A stretch of 64,000 bases of DNA, from assembly GCA_025642065.1 (NCBI GenBank), contig JAODUP010000159.1:386001-450000 (forward strand). The letters are read 5' to 3'. This DNA is from Paralvinella palmiformis. Taxonomy: Eukaryota > Annelida > Polychaeta > Terebellida > Alvinellidae. The notes under the pieces are model-generated. The model had not been told where the DNA came from and did not search any database. It saw only the letters and a program-made list of their open reading frames with translations. Of the stretch, positions 12,130 to 25,189 are shown piece by piece (the stretch's first letter is position 1; each line of letters begins with the position of its first letter). A program made the position numbers and the translations under genes.

Positions 12130-12870
12130 AAAACACTACTGTCTCTAAACAAGCTGCTACTCAGATCCGTACTCTGCTTGTTCATCTCCATTCTTGTGTG
12201 CATCGTCCCTCATTGTGTATGGGTTGCAACGCCCATCGCCTGGTTAGCATCCACAATAGACAGTGCATGACACGTTATTTTTGTGGCTGTTACAACTCTC
12301 GGTGTTACATGCTTTCCCTTCCGGTCTCCAGCCACAGTTTATGACGTCAATGAGATCCTGGGGAGTGGGAAGACCAGTGGTCAGCGCATGGTGACGGAAT
12401 GCTGCCCTGTGTGATGTCCAGCTTTGGGGGGTCCTTCCTGATCAGCAGCCTCCCACAGCATGATTTGAAAATGTGCTCTGCGAACATGAAGGTTCGCTTC
12501 TGTGGAGAGTAATGTCATGATGCACATAGGCATTCCCTTCTTCCTTGAGTAAATCCTATATAAGGTGCAACACTCATCGTGGTCGCTAATGGCTGACCAT
12601 ACAAGGCTGCGAAAAATCTTTGAACTATTTCAATAAGGTATGAACATGTGGCATCTTCTTCACTCTTCACCCAATACCTAGCACAACCCAGGAAGTCATC
12701 CGCCTGAAGGGTATTCAGTGCACTGATTTTACTCTTATTAAGGGGGTAGGATTCTGTTCTGGATTTCATCAGTGACCCCGGTCCACAACAAGAATTAGAT
12801 TGGTGTGTATTTGTTTGTGTTGATATAAGTTTAATTGATAAGTCAACACATGGCTCTCCCATATGTGGCC
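12130..12870 (-). pseudogene. Relic of a transposon-associated protein with Cys-rich C-terminus
   Basis: Minus-strand reading begins with an open stretch (to 12515) containing ADDFLGCARYWVKSEEDA and QRFFAALYGQ, then after frame changes shows TEANLHVRRAHFQIMLWEAA, then LPTPQDLIDVINCGW and a Cys-rich end (SHKNNVSCTVYCGC). This order, an LPPT-like box with RAxFQ, then P.P..L.......C and a Cys-rich tail, is one I recall from repeated transposon-linked proteins in invertebrates. At least two frame breaks and stops show it is dead. The precise superfamily is not known to me. Confidence 0.45.
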
Positions 12871-13146
12871 TATTCTAGTCTATATAAGGATGTGCCGCCA
12901 TCGGTGTGTTTTTTAGCCATTTTTGTAATTTTCGAGGGGGGGAGCTGTTGTTTCGGGTTTTGACGGCACTTACACGTCGTATATAATCAGTTAATCATTG
13001 GTATTTGATGTATATTTCTTTGCACAATTGTATGCGACACAGTACACTATTTTAAATGCTTAATAAAGACAATATTGAACACGTAACACAGGTTAAGCAA
13101 GACCACGTGGTATTTAGGGTCTTTGTTTGGCAAAGATGACGTCACA

Positions 13147-15076
13147 TTCCGAAGTTTTCCCTGTGTAAAGATCCTACCAACACAGCTGGCCTTTTCCAAC
13201 TTCACGCTACCTTTTGTATTGTACACGTTTCTCTGTAGTGACTAGTTTGGGTAAATATCTCGAATTTGACTTCATGATCCATTTGAATATTTCACAGAAA
13301 ATGATTTTTAGCCTATTCATGAATGATAAATGTTTCTTAGAACATTTAGCTAGTTCTCTAAATGAGGCAGTAAAATCCGTATATTCATATTTGAGAGTAG
13401 GATAACGCATGCTTTCGATTTTGATCAGGTCTGACCTTTTACAGAAATACCATTTAAAACAGCTTGGACCTCCTCACAAACACAGTACAAGGTCAAAAGT
13501 GATTTATACAAAGTGATCAAAACAATCACAATATTTGATATATCGGCTCAAATACTTTCTATTGAGGATAGCATGTTGAGAATCTGTGATGTCTGTAGGA
13601 GGATAAGTCTGGGTATAAAGAGATTTATAATTATTGATAACAATGATAAGAGATTCTTCGTCACAACTGATCCAATTAAGGTGTGACTTCTGGTCAGCTC
13701 AATATTCATAATTTTATTTTATTGAAAGCCCTTTTCCATAATAATAAAACAATTCATATAATATTTTATGGAATTTGTGTGATGGCTATTAATCTGTTTC
13801 ATAGTTAGTTGTGAGGGCTTTTGATATACATCTTAAATTAACCATAGTGGGTATTGATTTTCTATCATCACACATACACACAGACATGTATTTCATGCAA
13901 CAGCGTCTCTTCACAATACAACATATTCTGTTTATAACAAGGTACCATGAGTTAATTAAACTGAAGTTAACAAACAGCAAAATGAATGCAAACAAATTTA
14001 TTTCAAATAAAACAGTTTATTATGCAACACAACCCATAATCTACATTAACAAAACATATATGAACATGTTTTGTTTGAGTAACTATGTATCATATTCAGT
14101 GCGATAAAGTGACCATTTTAGACATCAATGTGTTGACCTATACAGCCAAATCTAGTCGTGTCAATCAAGGCCTAGATCCTTTAGGCTTATATAGATCACA
14201 AAAGCCGTACAGATGTGAGATCACTAAATTGTAAAAAGTTACCAGAGCAGTTCCGACTAGTTTTTCCAACAAATCATTCATTTTACTGACGGCATACACT
14301 ACAATACCACATGATTACCGCATTATTAAGACAATTGTAAGGCTTAAAAATATAACCTTAATAAGTTAAGATAATGCGATATGTTTCAGTATTAGTCTCC
14401 CAAATATTTATCATCAAAGTCATGACTAATCTAACAAGATTTGTATATTTTTGTTGATACTATTCTACCTGTTAGTAATTCTAATGGTAAAATGCTTGTT
14501 TACAAATCTTCTGAACCAATTTAATGCTGATTGTGATTTAATTAATTGAATACATTAGTTCTAACAAATGGAAATCTTCTAAATCATGGAGTCTAAATGT
14601 TTAATCTGATTTTAATAGATAAATCATCAGAACTATCAGACAATTGTGAGATTATAAATGACTTACTGCTCATTTAATTTGATTAATATTGATTATGTCT
14701 CAGAGAATACAAATACTTTCAAAAGATGAAAAAGTAACACAAACAATCAGATTATCATCATAACAATCTTACTAATATATTATGTGTAAATCTTAAATTA
14801 TTTACACACCAAAGCACTGGCAGGTATTAATTAAATGGTGGGTGTGATATAAATAAAATCACTGACTATGATATAAAAAATATCCAGTAAAAAATTCGAA
14901 CGTTTTGGTTATTATACAATAATATATTATAAAAAGAAGACAAGATTACCTAGTAAACAATTATTGTTTGCGCTAAACATTCATTAAGAAATTCCTGATC
15001 AACAACGAAACAATACGTTTACCATTACTGTTAGGCAATTTTCAATGTAAAAAGAAAAACTGACAAATTCAGTAAC
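13147..15076. other. Intergenic spacer downstream of ACBD6
   Basis: AT-rich, no supported coding region. It lies 3' of the minus-strand ACBD6 stop and must include its 3' UTR; no canonical AATAAA close to the stop was found. Confidence 0.4.
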
Positions 15077-18000
15077 TTATTTGCCAAGAAGCAACTGTCT
15101 GACGGTGACACTGTCTGTAACATCTACGGGACGATTACCATCAGTATCAACCAATGACGAGTCTGCACCATGACGAAGCAGCATCTCTACTATCTTCCCA
15201 TGATCACATGATGCAGCTGTGGAGATAAAAATAGGACTAAAAATAGAATAACATAACAGTAACAACATATATACAAGTATGATAATAAATGCTTAAAATA
15301 ACTGCATGTATGTTGTATTTGTTTTGGGGGGTTTTTGGCATCAAGAGTTGGAAATTATTTGATAATTAAGATTACATATGTCATTACTTGAAAATAGAAC
15401 AATTAAGATTACATGATGTCACAAATTTGAGCTTTGCAAATATTTGTATGCATATGTTTAGCCCCACCTTTTGACGTTTGGTATATTTTATTTCTTCACC
15501 GACTTTGTGATCAGTGAGCCAGTCAGGGTTTGTGAAGTGGTGATCTTGTATGCATGGTTTGAAGGCGTTTAAAGCAGGGTCAATTTGTGCATGAGACATT
15601 AGACAGATTAACAGCAGCTAGAGCCATTGTTACACTCTTTGGCATGAAAACAATTAGAGTTGGTGTTTAGTCTGGGGGTAATTAGCGTGTTGTGGAACTG
15701 TATACAGTATATCAATACCATATGAATTGGTTCTACAGGATCTGTGTTATTTATTGTGAATGAAGAACTGTTAACAACTCTGAACTGACACCGATATGTT
15801 GCTGGGATTTGTATGAATGCCACAAGAACATACGTATTAGCTATTGATATATGAGCTTTATTTGAATTGTCTTTCAGGTGTACACGTTGGTTTGTTCTAT
15901 GTGTTTCTGTGCAAATCAGAATGCTCCGTTATCGGATCCGAAAGGCCCAAGTGATGCATAAATAATTACAATGTAATCAAGATTAAAATGTATATCACCG
16001 AAATATGAATATCATAGCCAGTTATATTTACCATAATGTAGAGCTGTTTGACCGTCGCCATCTTGTGTATTAATGTTTACATTATGGTTTAGTAGTAAAT
16101 AAACTAATTCTGCATGACCTCTGTCACAGCACCAGTGTAATAGACCCATCCCCTGGAAAACGAAGAACAAAAATAGTAATTATAACATCTCCTGCTTCAG
16201 TATCATGAAAACATTTACCAAAACACAAAAATATTTGTTACGTCAACTTTGTAATCTTATTGCATAAATGCTGTGATAACATTCTGTTAAAAATAGAGCA
16301 CAATTTATAAATAAAAATATTTTACATAAATGGCATAGTAGGTTTGGAGTTATCCTTTTATAGCTCTACACCAAAATAATACAGTACTGAATTCTCAACA
16401 AATAATATTAAATCTTTTCTAAAAATAAACTTATTGCTATCTTGAAAATTTACTAACATTTTCATCTGTTTTATTTATACTGACGGCTTCATTTTTCTCC
16501 GACAATAATGTTGTCACTCGATCGATATTTCCCTCCTTGCACCAGTCAAAAATTGTCTTCTGATCATCTCTGATATCATCATCTTGATTGGCCAATGTAC
16601 TAACACCCACACCTAGACCCGAGCTCTGCTTTACTACACCGGAATCTATCTGAAGAAACAAAGTGATTGCATAATTATGACAGGTTACATAGCTGGGCTT
16701 TTTTATATGAAAACAGCTGTAAATCAGGCAAGAGAGTGGTCTTTGAAAAGAAAAGCCTGAAAAGCGGGAAAGGAAGTCTCAGAATGAATTGAGCCATATG
16801 CAGCTGGAGATGTAGGGGGAAAATTGGGTTTTGTGAGACCACTAGAGTAGGGATAAAACATGACTTTTGGAATAGATTTTGTTTTTCAAATCACCAGTTT
16901 CATCCACTCCCATTTCCAAAAATATTAATTTGAGCTCTCAAAAAACTGGAAATCTCGTAAAAACCAGAAACCTCTCAACCCTCACCCCTGGTAAATACAC
17001 TATATATACTTGAATTGGACACACAGTGAAGCTTTGTACCTTCAAATTAAGATAATATAAAATAAGACAATATTAAGACAATATAAAATTTCCAAGTGAA
17101 AATTACCAGACATTAAAAATGAATTAAGATATATTAGTTGCTAATTGGTCGATGAATGATGTATATCAAGTGATCTGTTCATACTCCAAGACTGTTTAAA
17201 TGCTTTATACCTGTTGCTTATCACTAAAAACTGGTTAATGAGGATAGTGATGCCAAAATGTAATGTTATCTTGTACTATATAATTGAAATCTGATCTGTT
17301 AGAGATGAAATTATCTAAAAATTTAAATGATTTTTGTACTTTCTCCTTATTCATAAACATATCAATCTACTACTTCTGTGATGAAATAATATTATAAAAT
17401 CAATGAAGATATGTTAAACAATTTAGTGATTAAAACATGAAGGGATTACCTTCTCTTCCCAATCTGGATCATATTCCGTGACAGCATCAATGTACTGATG
17501 TATAGCATCGGTCTTGCTGAGTTCTCTAACAGATCTCCAAGCTTCCCTAGAATATACATGAAAAGCATTTTATAACCCGTCTGTTGTATGAAATATCACT
17601 GTAAACACATAACCTGCATTTGTTTCATTTGGAATAATTTTATATGTATGTATGTAAGAAAATATAATATTTAATTATATAAAATATTATAACAATGGGC
17701 TACATTATCATTTAAAAAATCTTTATGCATGTGAAAATAATCAAAAGTTACCATTTCTGTTTCCCTTGAAAATCAAAGAAACCAGGCTTCGGTACGTCAC
17801 ATGGACCATCATTAGCCTGGAATTATTAATCTCACTTCTATAATGTACTCATTGAGACTGATGTGACATTGGAAGTAAAATTTGAATATTTAATTAGAAA
17901 ACTGATAATCTTATTGCATAAACAGTGTGATAACATTCTGATAAAAATAGAGCACAATTTATGAATACAAATATTTTACATAAATGGCATAGTAGGTTTG

Positions 18001-21000
18001 GAATTATCCTTTTTATCCTATTAAAATATTAAATACCAATACATTGTACAGCCATTTTTTGTGTGTCCAGCTATCGTTGTTACGTATTTGTACATTTAGA
18101 GGAACTATCTATTCATTGTGGGCTATATAACAATAAATACTAATTCTGGATTGGGTATCAGTAAAATTATATATTTTTATATTTGGTTATCATCAAGTCA
18201 CCGAAGCATGTCAGAAGTTTAGTCATCAGTTGATCGGAGGTAGAGAGATCTCATGAGCTCATATCAGTATCAAGAAGTTCACAGGTTTAGTTTCATTGCT
18301 AGTCACACATCGCTGAAAAACAACTCCCTAGGATAATAATGACATAAACATTCCACAGACATAAAAAAACACTGGGATTCAAACCCAGACCATCTTTTTT
18401 ATCGGAATATCACCAAAAGTGACAGAAAAGGTATTAGGATAAAAATGAACAAAGTTTAGAGATAATTCACCAACAGCATCAAAATAGTGTTCTCCGATTT
18501 CCAAGTCACTGAAACATTAAGGGGGATGTATATGTGCGTGGCCATGTGTGTGTGCAGCACACATAAATACATACTTGTTACTGGGCATTACTTAGGGGCA
18601 GGCTTTTAGCTAAAAATTCAAATAGGATATCCACTTTTGGTTTGTTGAAAACTTAGAAAATATGGTTTCTATAGCTGGTTTCTAATTGCATTTTAATTAC
18701 CTGAACATACACACACATAAACAACATAATCCCATAATAATGATAGATTAATTTCAAAGATAAATTAAATCTCATTTTGAGATGTTTATTTTGTAAACTC
18801 CTCCCATTTCCAGAAATCATTAAAGAGTAGTTAACTGATAGAAATGTTGGCATTAGTAAACAATAATCAATCCATCATGAATGTCAACTGTAATTGTGCA
18901 GTTACCAATTCAATCACTTAACAAATATACTACTGTAGGGCATGAAACAACATCAAAATATACGGCTATAACTATGTCTAAAAGTAATCAATATCCATGT
19001 TTGTAAATTAATATTCTCAGAAATAAAGTTACATATTACAGCATTCAGCAGTCAGTGCCAGATCCGTGTTGAAATTGGCCCATTAAATTTGGCTAACTAT
19101 GTCACTTAAATGTTATAAAATTTGCGGACATGATTTAGTTTAGACGTGTAGATGTCAATCTATTTATAAATTGTATAAATATTACAATACATAAAACATT
19201 GGTTTGATTTATGTTTATTTATGATATAGCACAGTGCTATCAATTTGTGAAGGAACTTGTATCTCCCATCATCAATTGTATATGCATACTGCGAACCTTC
19301 TTATTAAATATTGCACCGAAGGGCTTGTGGAACGTGAAAGGCACACTGCTTTCACTCTGCATCACGATACACATTTTCAATGAAACCCCCCCCCCCACAT
19401 CGCATCTACAAAATATAACATCAATCTCTGATATGTTGATTATGTTACCTAATCTGACTAGATCTTAGTTTTTCCTAAATTACATTCCCAAAAAATCTAA
19501 AATTCTTTTGCTCTGACATAGATCTGTAATTAGCAAACAGCAATGCAAAACTTTAAACCATTTTTTTTTTTGGTCGAAAATTAATTATTCTGAGACTATA
19601 GTTATTTTCTAGGTTATTTTTACACATCAAAACCATGATTTAATGGCATTCATGATTTTACCTCATTTATTCTGTTGTCCAAAATCAGATGATTAATGTT
19701 TTATGACCACTTTTGTATGGCAGGCTAAATGGGCCGAGAGACCTCTCAAAGGTAATGAGTGAAGTCAAAAGTAAAACACCATTTGGACATGCCTACACTG
19801 AAATTTGAACTCAGGTGGCTGATCTGTGATCAACTGTACTACCAGCTAGACCACAGAGCAGCCATTTCCACAATCAACCATTTATTAGGCCATTGTTTTT
19901 TTTAATACTTTTTTTACAGGAAACTTTCCTTACAAAAACTAGGGTTGGTCAGGACAAAAATTAAACAAATAACTGAAAACATAGGACCAGTCGGAAAAAA
20001 CTGATACAAAGTTCTAGTTTCTGAAAGATTTGCCAGATTCAGTACCTGACCACTTACAAATGCCCCACGACACATATTCTGGATTACTCTGGTTTTATAG
20101 TTTATTTTTACATTGATATTCAAATTCTTTTTTGAGACTATAATTTTCTTTTGATCATGAATCATCAGCAAAAAGTAAACAATTGACATATCACTATCAG
20201 CCTAATCCAAGATGGTGACAGGTCAGTTCCACTTTGAAATTATTTCAGTTATTTCTGCAGTAAATCGGTCTTCAAGCCTAGAAATCTTGTAAATTTAAAC
20301 TAATTATAACTTCCCACTTATTGAGAAACACATAAATAGTTTGAACTTTGCTGAGATCTACTTAAAATTGCCATTGAACATATCACCGTGATAAGGCTAC
20401 CATCCACATTCTTTTATCAGTGCTAGCCTTATCGTGCGATAGACGTATAAGTCTATCTATATATTACTTTAATACATTCTCTGTTGATCTGGTGGAATTG
20501 GTTAAGTTGAGATTGCTAGCATTCTGCTAGTACAAAGAAAGTGTTGTATCTTTAGCTACTGGTGGATCTGAGTGCAGACCAATAGCAACTGTTTTGTTTC
20601 AATATATGTTAATGGTTTAAAAGACTGAAACCACCAAACGTTATTTAAGTACTCAAGGTATATGCGCATGATTGATTGATTGTCTTTTGTTTCATGATCT
20701 ATTATCATGAAATATGGATAGTACACAAAAGCGTGAGCACTTTTTTTGACTGTGGTCCCCCTTTTATTGAGTGGTTGTTCATAACTCCTCCCCCACCACT
20801 CCCAGGGGAGCAGTACAGAAAGATGGAGCTGAAATACCAAGAGGGTGGTCGCTGTCAGAGTGTATTAGTCTATTACATCCTAACTTGGAGGTCTTTAACG
20901 TCGCCCTTTTTAAATCAATTAAGCGGAGATGGCAGCACTAGTTAACATGGTCAGCCACCCACGATGTTGTGAAATGATAAAATAATCCCTGGATGGAATC

Positions 21001-21561
21001 GTACCTGTGACCCTTGACCCAAAGTGCTTAACCGATGGACTACTGGAGCTCACTTAATTCATATGAAAACTACCAGTTTCCATATAGTTTCAATAGAATC
21101 TTTAAAATATACTAATGGATCCTGAACTATAGCTAGATCTATCTTGTATCTAATAAATAAGACTATAAATTTAGTATATATCAAATAAATCAATATTACA
21201 TGTGCTAATAGAATAAAGAAATTTAATTTTATTTGCGTTCTTTACTGGTGATAATCTATAATAATGCAGTACAGTTATTAAATGCTTCTTATCATATATT
21301 TGGACGCATAAAAGTTTCAGAGGAAAGACCAGTACTTTCATTTTATTCGTGAATTTTAATGTTTACAGTTTAGTAAATAAATATGTTCTCCCTTATTATC
21401 GCCCACACGCCGCCTCAATCATTGAATTGTTAATTAACCTGTTTATATCTCGCATACAAATATAGAAGCCTCTTGGCGTCCAATTTTCCTGCCACAGATT
21501 TTACATAGTTTGTTGCTTTGCTAAACTGTAATTTTAGCTCTTCTTCGAATAATGCATCCAT
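15077..21561 (-). CDS. ACBD6: Acyl-CoA-binding domain-containing protein 6
   Basis: Binds long-chain acyl-CoA through an N-terminal ACB domain and carries ankyrin repeats; in mammals it supports N-myristoyltransferases and lipid droplet biology. Minus-strand exons in order: 21439-21561, 17752-17816, 17450-17546, 16458-16649, 16032-16152, 15077-15216. All introns are GT-AG, phases agree, and the product is 245 aa, somewhat shorter than human (about 280). The ACB domain covers about residues 1-95, with the family blocks LLYLYARYKQ and PKPGFFDFQGKQKWEAW. A linker (about 96-158) includes IFDWCKEGNIDRV. Ankyrin repeats follow: GLLHWCCDRGHAELVYYLL, GQTALHYAASCDHGKIVEMLL and GADSSLVDTDG. The first exon starts directly with the ACB domain and lacks the longer N-terminal extension of vertebrate ACBD6. 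The gene lies head-to-head with XPR1. Confidence 0.95.
16252..16360 (+). repeat. Direct repeat copy 1 (ACBD6 intron 5)
   Basis: About 109 bp (CTTATTGCATAAATGCTGTG through TTACATAAATGGCATAGTAG) closely matched by 17906-18014 in the same orientation. The pair flanks ACBD6 exons 2-4. Confidence 0.8.
16838..16925 (-). repeat. Dispersed repeat shared with 36590-36680
   Basis: Read on the minus strand it contains TTTTTGGAAATGGGAGTGG and CCAAAAGTCATGTTTTATCC, closely matching XPR1 intron 3. No termini were defined; probably a fragment of a DNA element. Confidence 0.55.
17906..18014 (+). repeat. Direct repeat copy 2 (ACBD6 intron 1)
   Basis: Partner of 16252-16360, with a few substitutions and one-base indels. 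Confidence 0.8.
19691..19863 (-). mobile_element. SINE family 1 in ACBD6 intron 1
   Basis: Minus-strand copy: tail side TTTTATGACCACTTTTGTATGG, body GGCTAAATGGGCCGAG, head with a B-box remnant TTTGAACTCAGG and box A around TACCAGCTAGACCAC. Diverged by many point changes. Confidence 0.85.
19888..20215 (+). mobile_element. Harbinger-like MITE, left-hand fragment
   Basis: Begins GGCCATTGTTTTTTTTAATAC directly after TTA, the same terminus and target site type as the full element at 34996. Also shares AAAAAGTAAACAATTGACAT and CTATCAGC. The right terminus is not found. Confidence 0.7.
20740..21052 (-). mobile_element. tRNA-derived SINE, family 2
   Basis: Same element as 42865-43219, sharing CTCCCCCACCACTC, AGTACAGAAAGATGGAGC, GGTCAGCCACCCACGATG and the tRNA-like head read on the minus strand. 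More diverged than the other copy; the B box is degraded. Confidence 0.8.
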
Positions 21562-21859
21562 TATCAGGTGTTAACATTTGAAAGTCGTGAATTTGTACTA
21601 AAACTATATCATATCATACATATGCGTTAACAGATAGATAAAAATATAACTATTAAAGCATATGATTTCTTTACGTTTCTTAAATTAAAAAGTGATTTGT
21701 CATGTATAAATAGATCTATAATTAATATATAATGAAAATGCAGAATTACCGTAATAATTATAAAGAAATACTATTTATTATAATGATACCCCTGCAAACA
21801 TAAATTATTGTTATATACCACATTCGTTACAGTGTCGTCTAAACAAAGTAGCAGAAATT

Positions 21860-21910
<51 letters not shown>

Positions 21911-22349
21911 TAAAACATAATTATAGTTATGACATTAAAGGTTTTATATATATATGTCTTGCTGATATGTGGCGTTTCTAATATTTAAGGGTCATGGGAG
22001 GGGGTGAATTTGCTGCTGAAATATATAATTTGGGAAACTTTGAACATAAATTAATGGAAGAGTTTGTTTGCTAGAAAACACCATTCATTTAGCTGTTTTT
22101 ATGTTTTAGAAGGAAAATTTTGTATTGGTTTTGACGTACAGTTAATCTAGATAAACCATCTTTTTCATTTCTGCATGCCTCCATATCTTCTGTCTGAATA
22201 GTACAGTTATTGACTTGTTCCTTCTAATATTTCTCCTAACCGACATTATACTTATACATAATGATGGATGGTGATGTTACCGAGATGTTAGGACATATCA
22301 GTGACAATAATTATTAGGGAGGAGGCTATGATGATGAAGGTGATGATAG
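21562..22349. other. ACBD6 upstream region with (AT)n
   Basis: Holds the ACBD6 5' flank and an (AT)n microsatellite at 21861-21905. No clear core promoter motif seen. Confidence 0.4.
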
Positions 22350-23160
22350 GAATAGGGAAGCGACCATGGTGATAGGGTATAGGGAGGCGACCACAGTGGC
22401 AGGATGTGTAGGGAGGCGACCACGGTGATAGGGTGTGTATAGGGAGGCGACCACGGTGATATGGTGTGTATAGGGAGGAGACCACGGTGGTAGGATGTGT
22501 AGGGAGGAGACCACAGTGGTAGGATGTGTAGGGAGGAGACTACAGTGGCAGGGTTGTAGGGAGAAGACCACAGTGGCAGGGTGTGTAGGGAGGAGACCAC
22601 AGTGGCAGGGTTTGTATGGAGGAGACCACAGTGGCAGGATGTGTAGGGAGGAGACCACAGTGGCAGGATGTGTAGGGAGGAGACCACAGTGGCAGGATTG
22701 TAGGGAGGATACCACAGTGGTAGGATGTGTAGGGAGGAGACTACAGTGGCAGGGTTGTAGGGAGAAGACCACAGTGGCAGGGTGTGTAGGGAGGAGACCA
22801 CAGTGGCAGGGTTTGTATGGAGGAGACCACAGTGGCAGGATGTGTAGGGAGGAGACCACAGTGGCAGGATGTGTAGGGAGGAGACCACAGTGGCAGGATT
22901 GTAGGGAGGATACCACAGTGGCAGGGTGTGTAGGGAGGAGACCACAGTGGCAGGGTGTGTAGGGAGGCTATCACGTTGGTAGGATGCGTAGAGAGGCGAC
23001 GACGGTGATAGGGTGTGTATAGGGAGGCGGCCACGGTGATAGGGAGGCGACGACGGTGATAGGGTGTGTATAGGGAGGGTGACCACGGTGATATGGTGTG
23101 TATAGGGAGGCGACCACGGTGCTAGAGTGTGTAGGTAGTGGCCACAGGGAGACTACCACA
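22350..23160. repeat. 29-bp minisatellite with higher-order structure
   Basis: About 27 units of the type AGGGAGGAGACCACAGTGGC plus 8-9 variable bases. The central part contains a seven-unit block of 201 bp repeated once almost perfectly (22521-22721, then from 22722). Because 28-29 bp is not a multiple of three, all frames stay open on both strands, giving spurious ORFs of up to 262 codons. Confidence 0.95.
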
Positions 23161-23569
23161 ATAACGTAGTCGTGCCACGATCTTAACTGTGAGATATGTG
23201 ATGATTTTGTGTAATTCTTGCTTGTGGAATATATGAACATGAATATACGAGAAGAAACAGCTAAAAAATATTTATCATCTTGTAGAATCATCGCTCTTAG
23301 ACTAACACACAATCATCGGTCGCAACGACAATTAATGCACCAGTTCTTATTGTCTTACTTGTTTGAAAATCAAAGAAAAACATCTAGGTAAAAATGCACG
23401 ATTTTTCATTGGTTCAGGGACCACATTAATCCCGAATGAAAACGCTGGATATAATAGGATCAACGGGTTCTTTTACAAACAACATCTTTGTTTTCTTGCC
23501 TGTTGTCAATGCCGCTAATAACATTCACAAATGAATGATTACAATCAGCTGGGGATTGCATTTTATTAT

Positions 23570-23571
<2 letters not shown>

Positions 23572-23620
<49 letters not shown>
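23572..23620. repeat. (AT)n microsatellite
   Basis: About 24 AT units between spacer sequence and a short segment containing TCACGTGAT. Confidence 0.9.
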
Positions 23621-23621
<1 letters not shown>

Positions 23622-23825
23622 CCGGATCTGACATAGCTGGCTATATCAATATATAATTAATGGAATTCCGACAAAAAGGCCAAGTATTCTGTCCAAGGGG
23701 TGACTTATGGGTCACGTGATACACCTGCGTCATCCGCAAATCAGCGTTCTTCTGGCTTGGCGGGAAAACACACTTCGTGGGGAAGAAGGCTATCAATCAA
23801 GGGATACATGCCCTACTGAGATCTC

Positions 23826-24350
23826 TATCGCATTGTAACAAATACTAGAAAATATGATCATATTACCCCCATTCTTCAAAAACTACATTGGCTACCTGTT
23901 AGACAGCGTATCCATTTTAAGATTCTGTTAATAACTTATAAATCTATTAATGATATGGCACCAGAATACCTGTGTGAACTGGTTTCCATTAGAAAGTCAT
24001 CCCGAAAACTCAGGTCATCCAGTCAGATACTATTGCAGGTGCCAGTGTCTCGGCTCAAGTCATATGGTGATTGTGCGTTTAGTGTTGCAGCCCCCAATTT
24101 GTGGAATAAGTTGCCGGCAAATATTAGAAATGTGTCGTCTCTTGGAAATTTTAAGTCTCTTCTAAAAACACACCTATTTAAGGTCGCTTTCACAGATAAA
24201 TAATTATTATCTTTTAAATCATTACAGGGTTTTTACAGACATTATTTGGGGTATTATTAAATTACATATTATTTGTACAGCGCCTTTGAATGGCTCCTGC
24301 TAGTAAGGGCGCTTTATTAAATATACATTATTATTATTATTATTATTATC
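23826..24350 (+). mobile_element. CR1/L2-like LINE, 3' end
   Basis: Carries the C-terminal end of a non-LTR reverse transcriptase ORF, still open for about 120 codons: ITPILQKLHWLPVRQRIHFK, YKSINDMAPEYLCELV and APNLWNKLPANIR are typical of CR1/L2-type elements. The stop TAA is at about 24201, followed by a 3' UTR and an (ATT)n tail. Severely 5'-truncated, as usual for LINE insertions. Confidence 0.85.
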
Positions 24351-24943
24351 TAGATCTCTGGTAAGTAGAGAGTTGATAATTAATTTTTTTGGATGAAATC
24401 TTGTCGAGAGACACGTACAAAGCTATTCTCTTTAGTATTCCGAATTTACTTATTCTACCATATACTAGTATTGCATCATTATGCTTGCATGTTTACTTGT
24501 ATTATTATATTAACTGTTGGTATATCAACTCTTTATTTATGTGATCATATCAACATCCTGTTAAATATTTGTTAACACAAGTCATTCACTATACTATAAT
24601 AAGTTCTTGTCTTATTTGGATAAGAGATCCAGATGACTTGTACATCGAACTATTAAACAAGGTAGCAAGTACGAGTACCTCTGGAGTACATTCATGGTGA
24701 GATTAAGCGTTCTTCTACATCCGGTGTTGTCACCCCCAACGTGTTTGCGACTGTATGAGGGTGTTATATAGTTATTTTTAGATAGGATTCATGTGTTTTT
24801 ATTCAAGATATAAACAAATAGCTAAAGATTTGGAAGATAATATGTTGATGTTATTCTTCTAAATGACTAGAACAAAATATATTTATGATATTGTTTTAAT
24901 TTATTATATGATAAACAAACCGTATAGTTATAAACTACAGCTG

Positions 24944-24985
<42 letters not shown>

Positions 24986-25160
24986 CTCTCTCTCTCTCTG
25001 TGTTTTGTGTGTGTGTGTGTACTGTGTGTACTGTGTGTAAATATGATAAAATATACTATCCTAGCTTGTCCAAGGAAACATGTCTCATGCAGTATCAGAT
25101 TTACCCACATATTCTCAAAGTGAGATCGGAGATTTATTTAAATGGCTTGGAATAGAGAAA
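24351..25160. other. Spacer with (CT)n/(GT)n tracts
   Basis: No gene found. Contains a CT-rich tract at 24947-24975 and GT tracts up to about 25037, which create shadow ORFs. Confidence 0.5.
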
Positions 25161-25189
25161 ACAAAAACATATGAGGAGTTATGTACGGC

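Larger units (their letters stand above)
11405..13146. mobile_element. Candidate decayed DNA transposon bounded by 24-bp inverted repeats
   Basis: Positions 11405-11428 and 13123-13146 are perfect inverted copies (TGTGACGTCATCTTTGCC and onward). Between them lie a family 1 SINE and, on the minus strand, a broken reading frame of transposon type. The inverted repeat pair plus internal frame suggests one old element; no clean target duplication was seen. Confidence 0.4.

Noticed and set aside
18376..18440. tRNA gene suggested by GGTTTGAATCCC on the minus strand
   Set aside because: Only a B-box-like motif; no convincing A box or foldable arms at the right spacing.
22298..23086. Long ORFs of 155-262 codons on both strands
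   Set aside because: They read through the 29-bp minisatellite in every frame; the peptide simply repeats with the DNA and no domain or start context is present.
22350..23160. CRISPR array
   Set aside because: The units are direct tandem repeats without unique spacers, in an animal genome.
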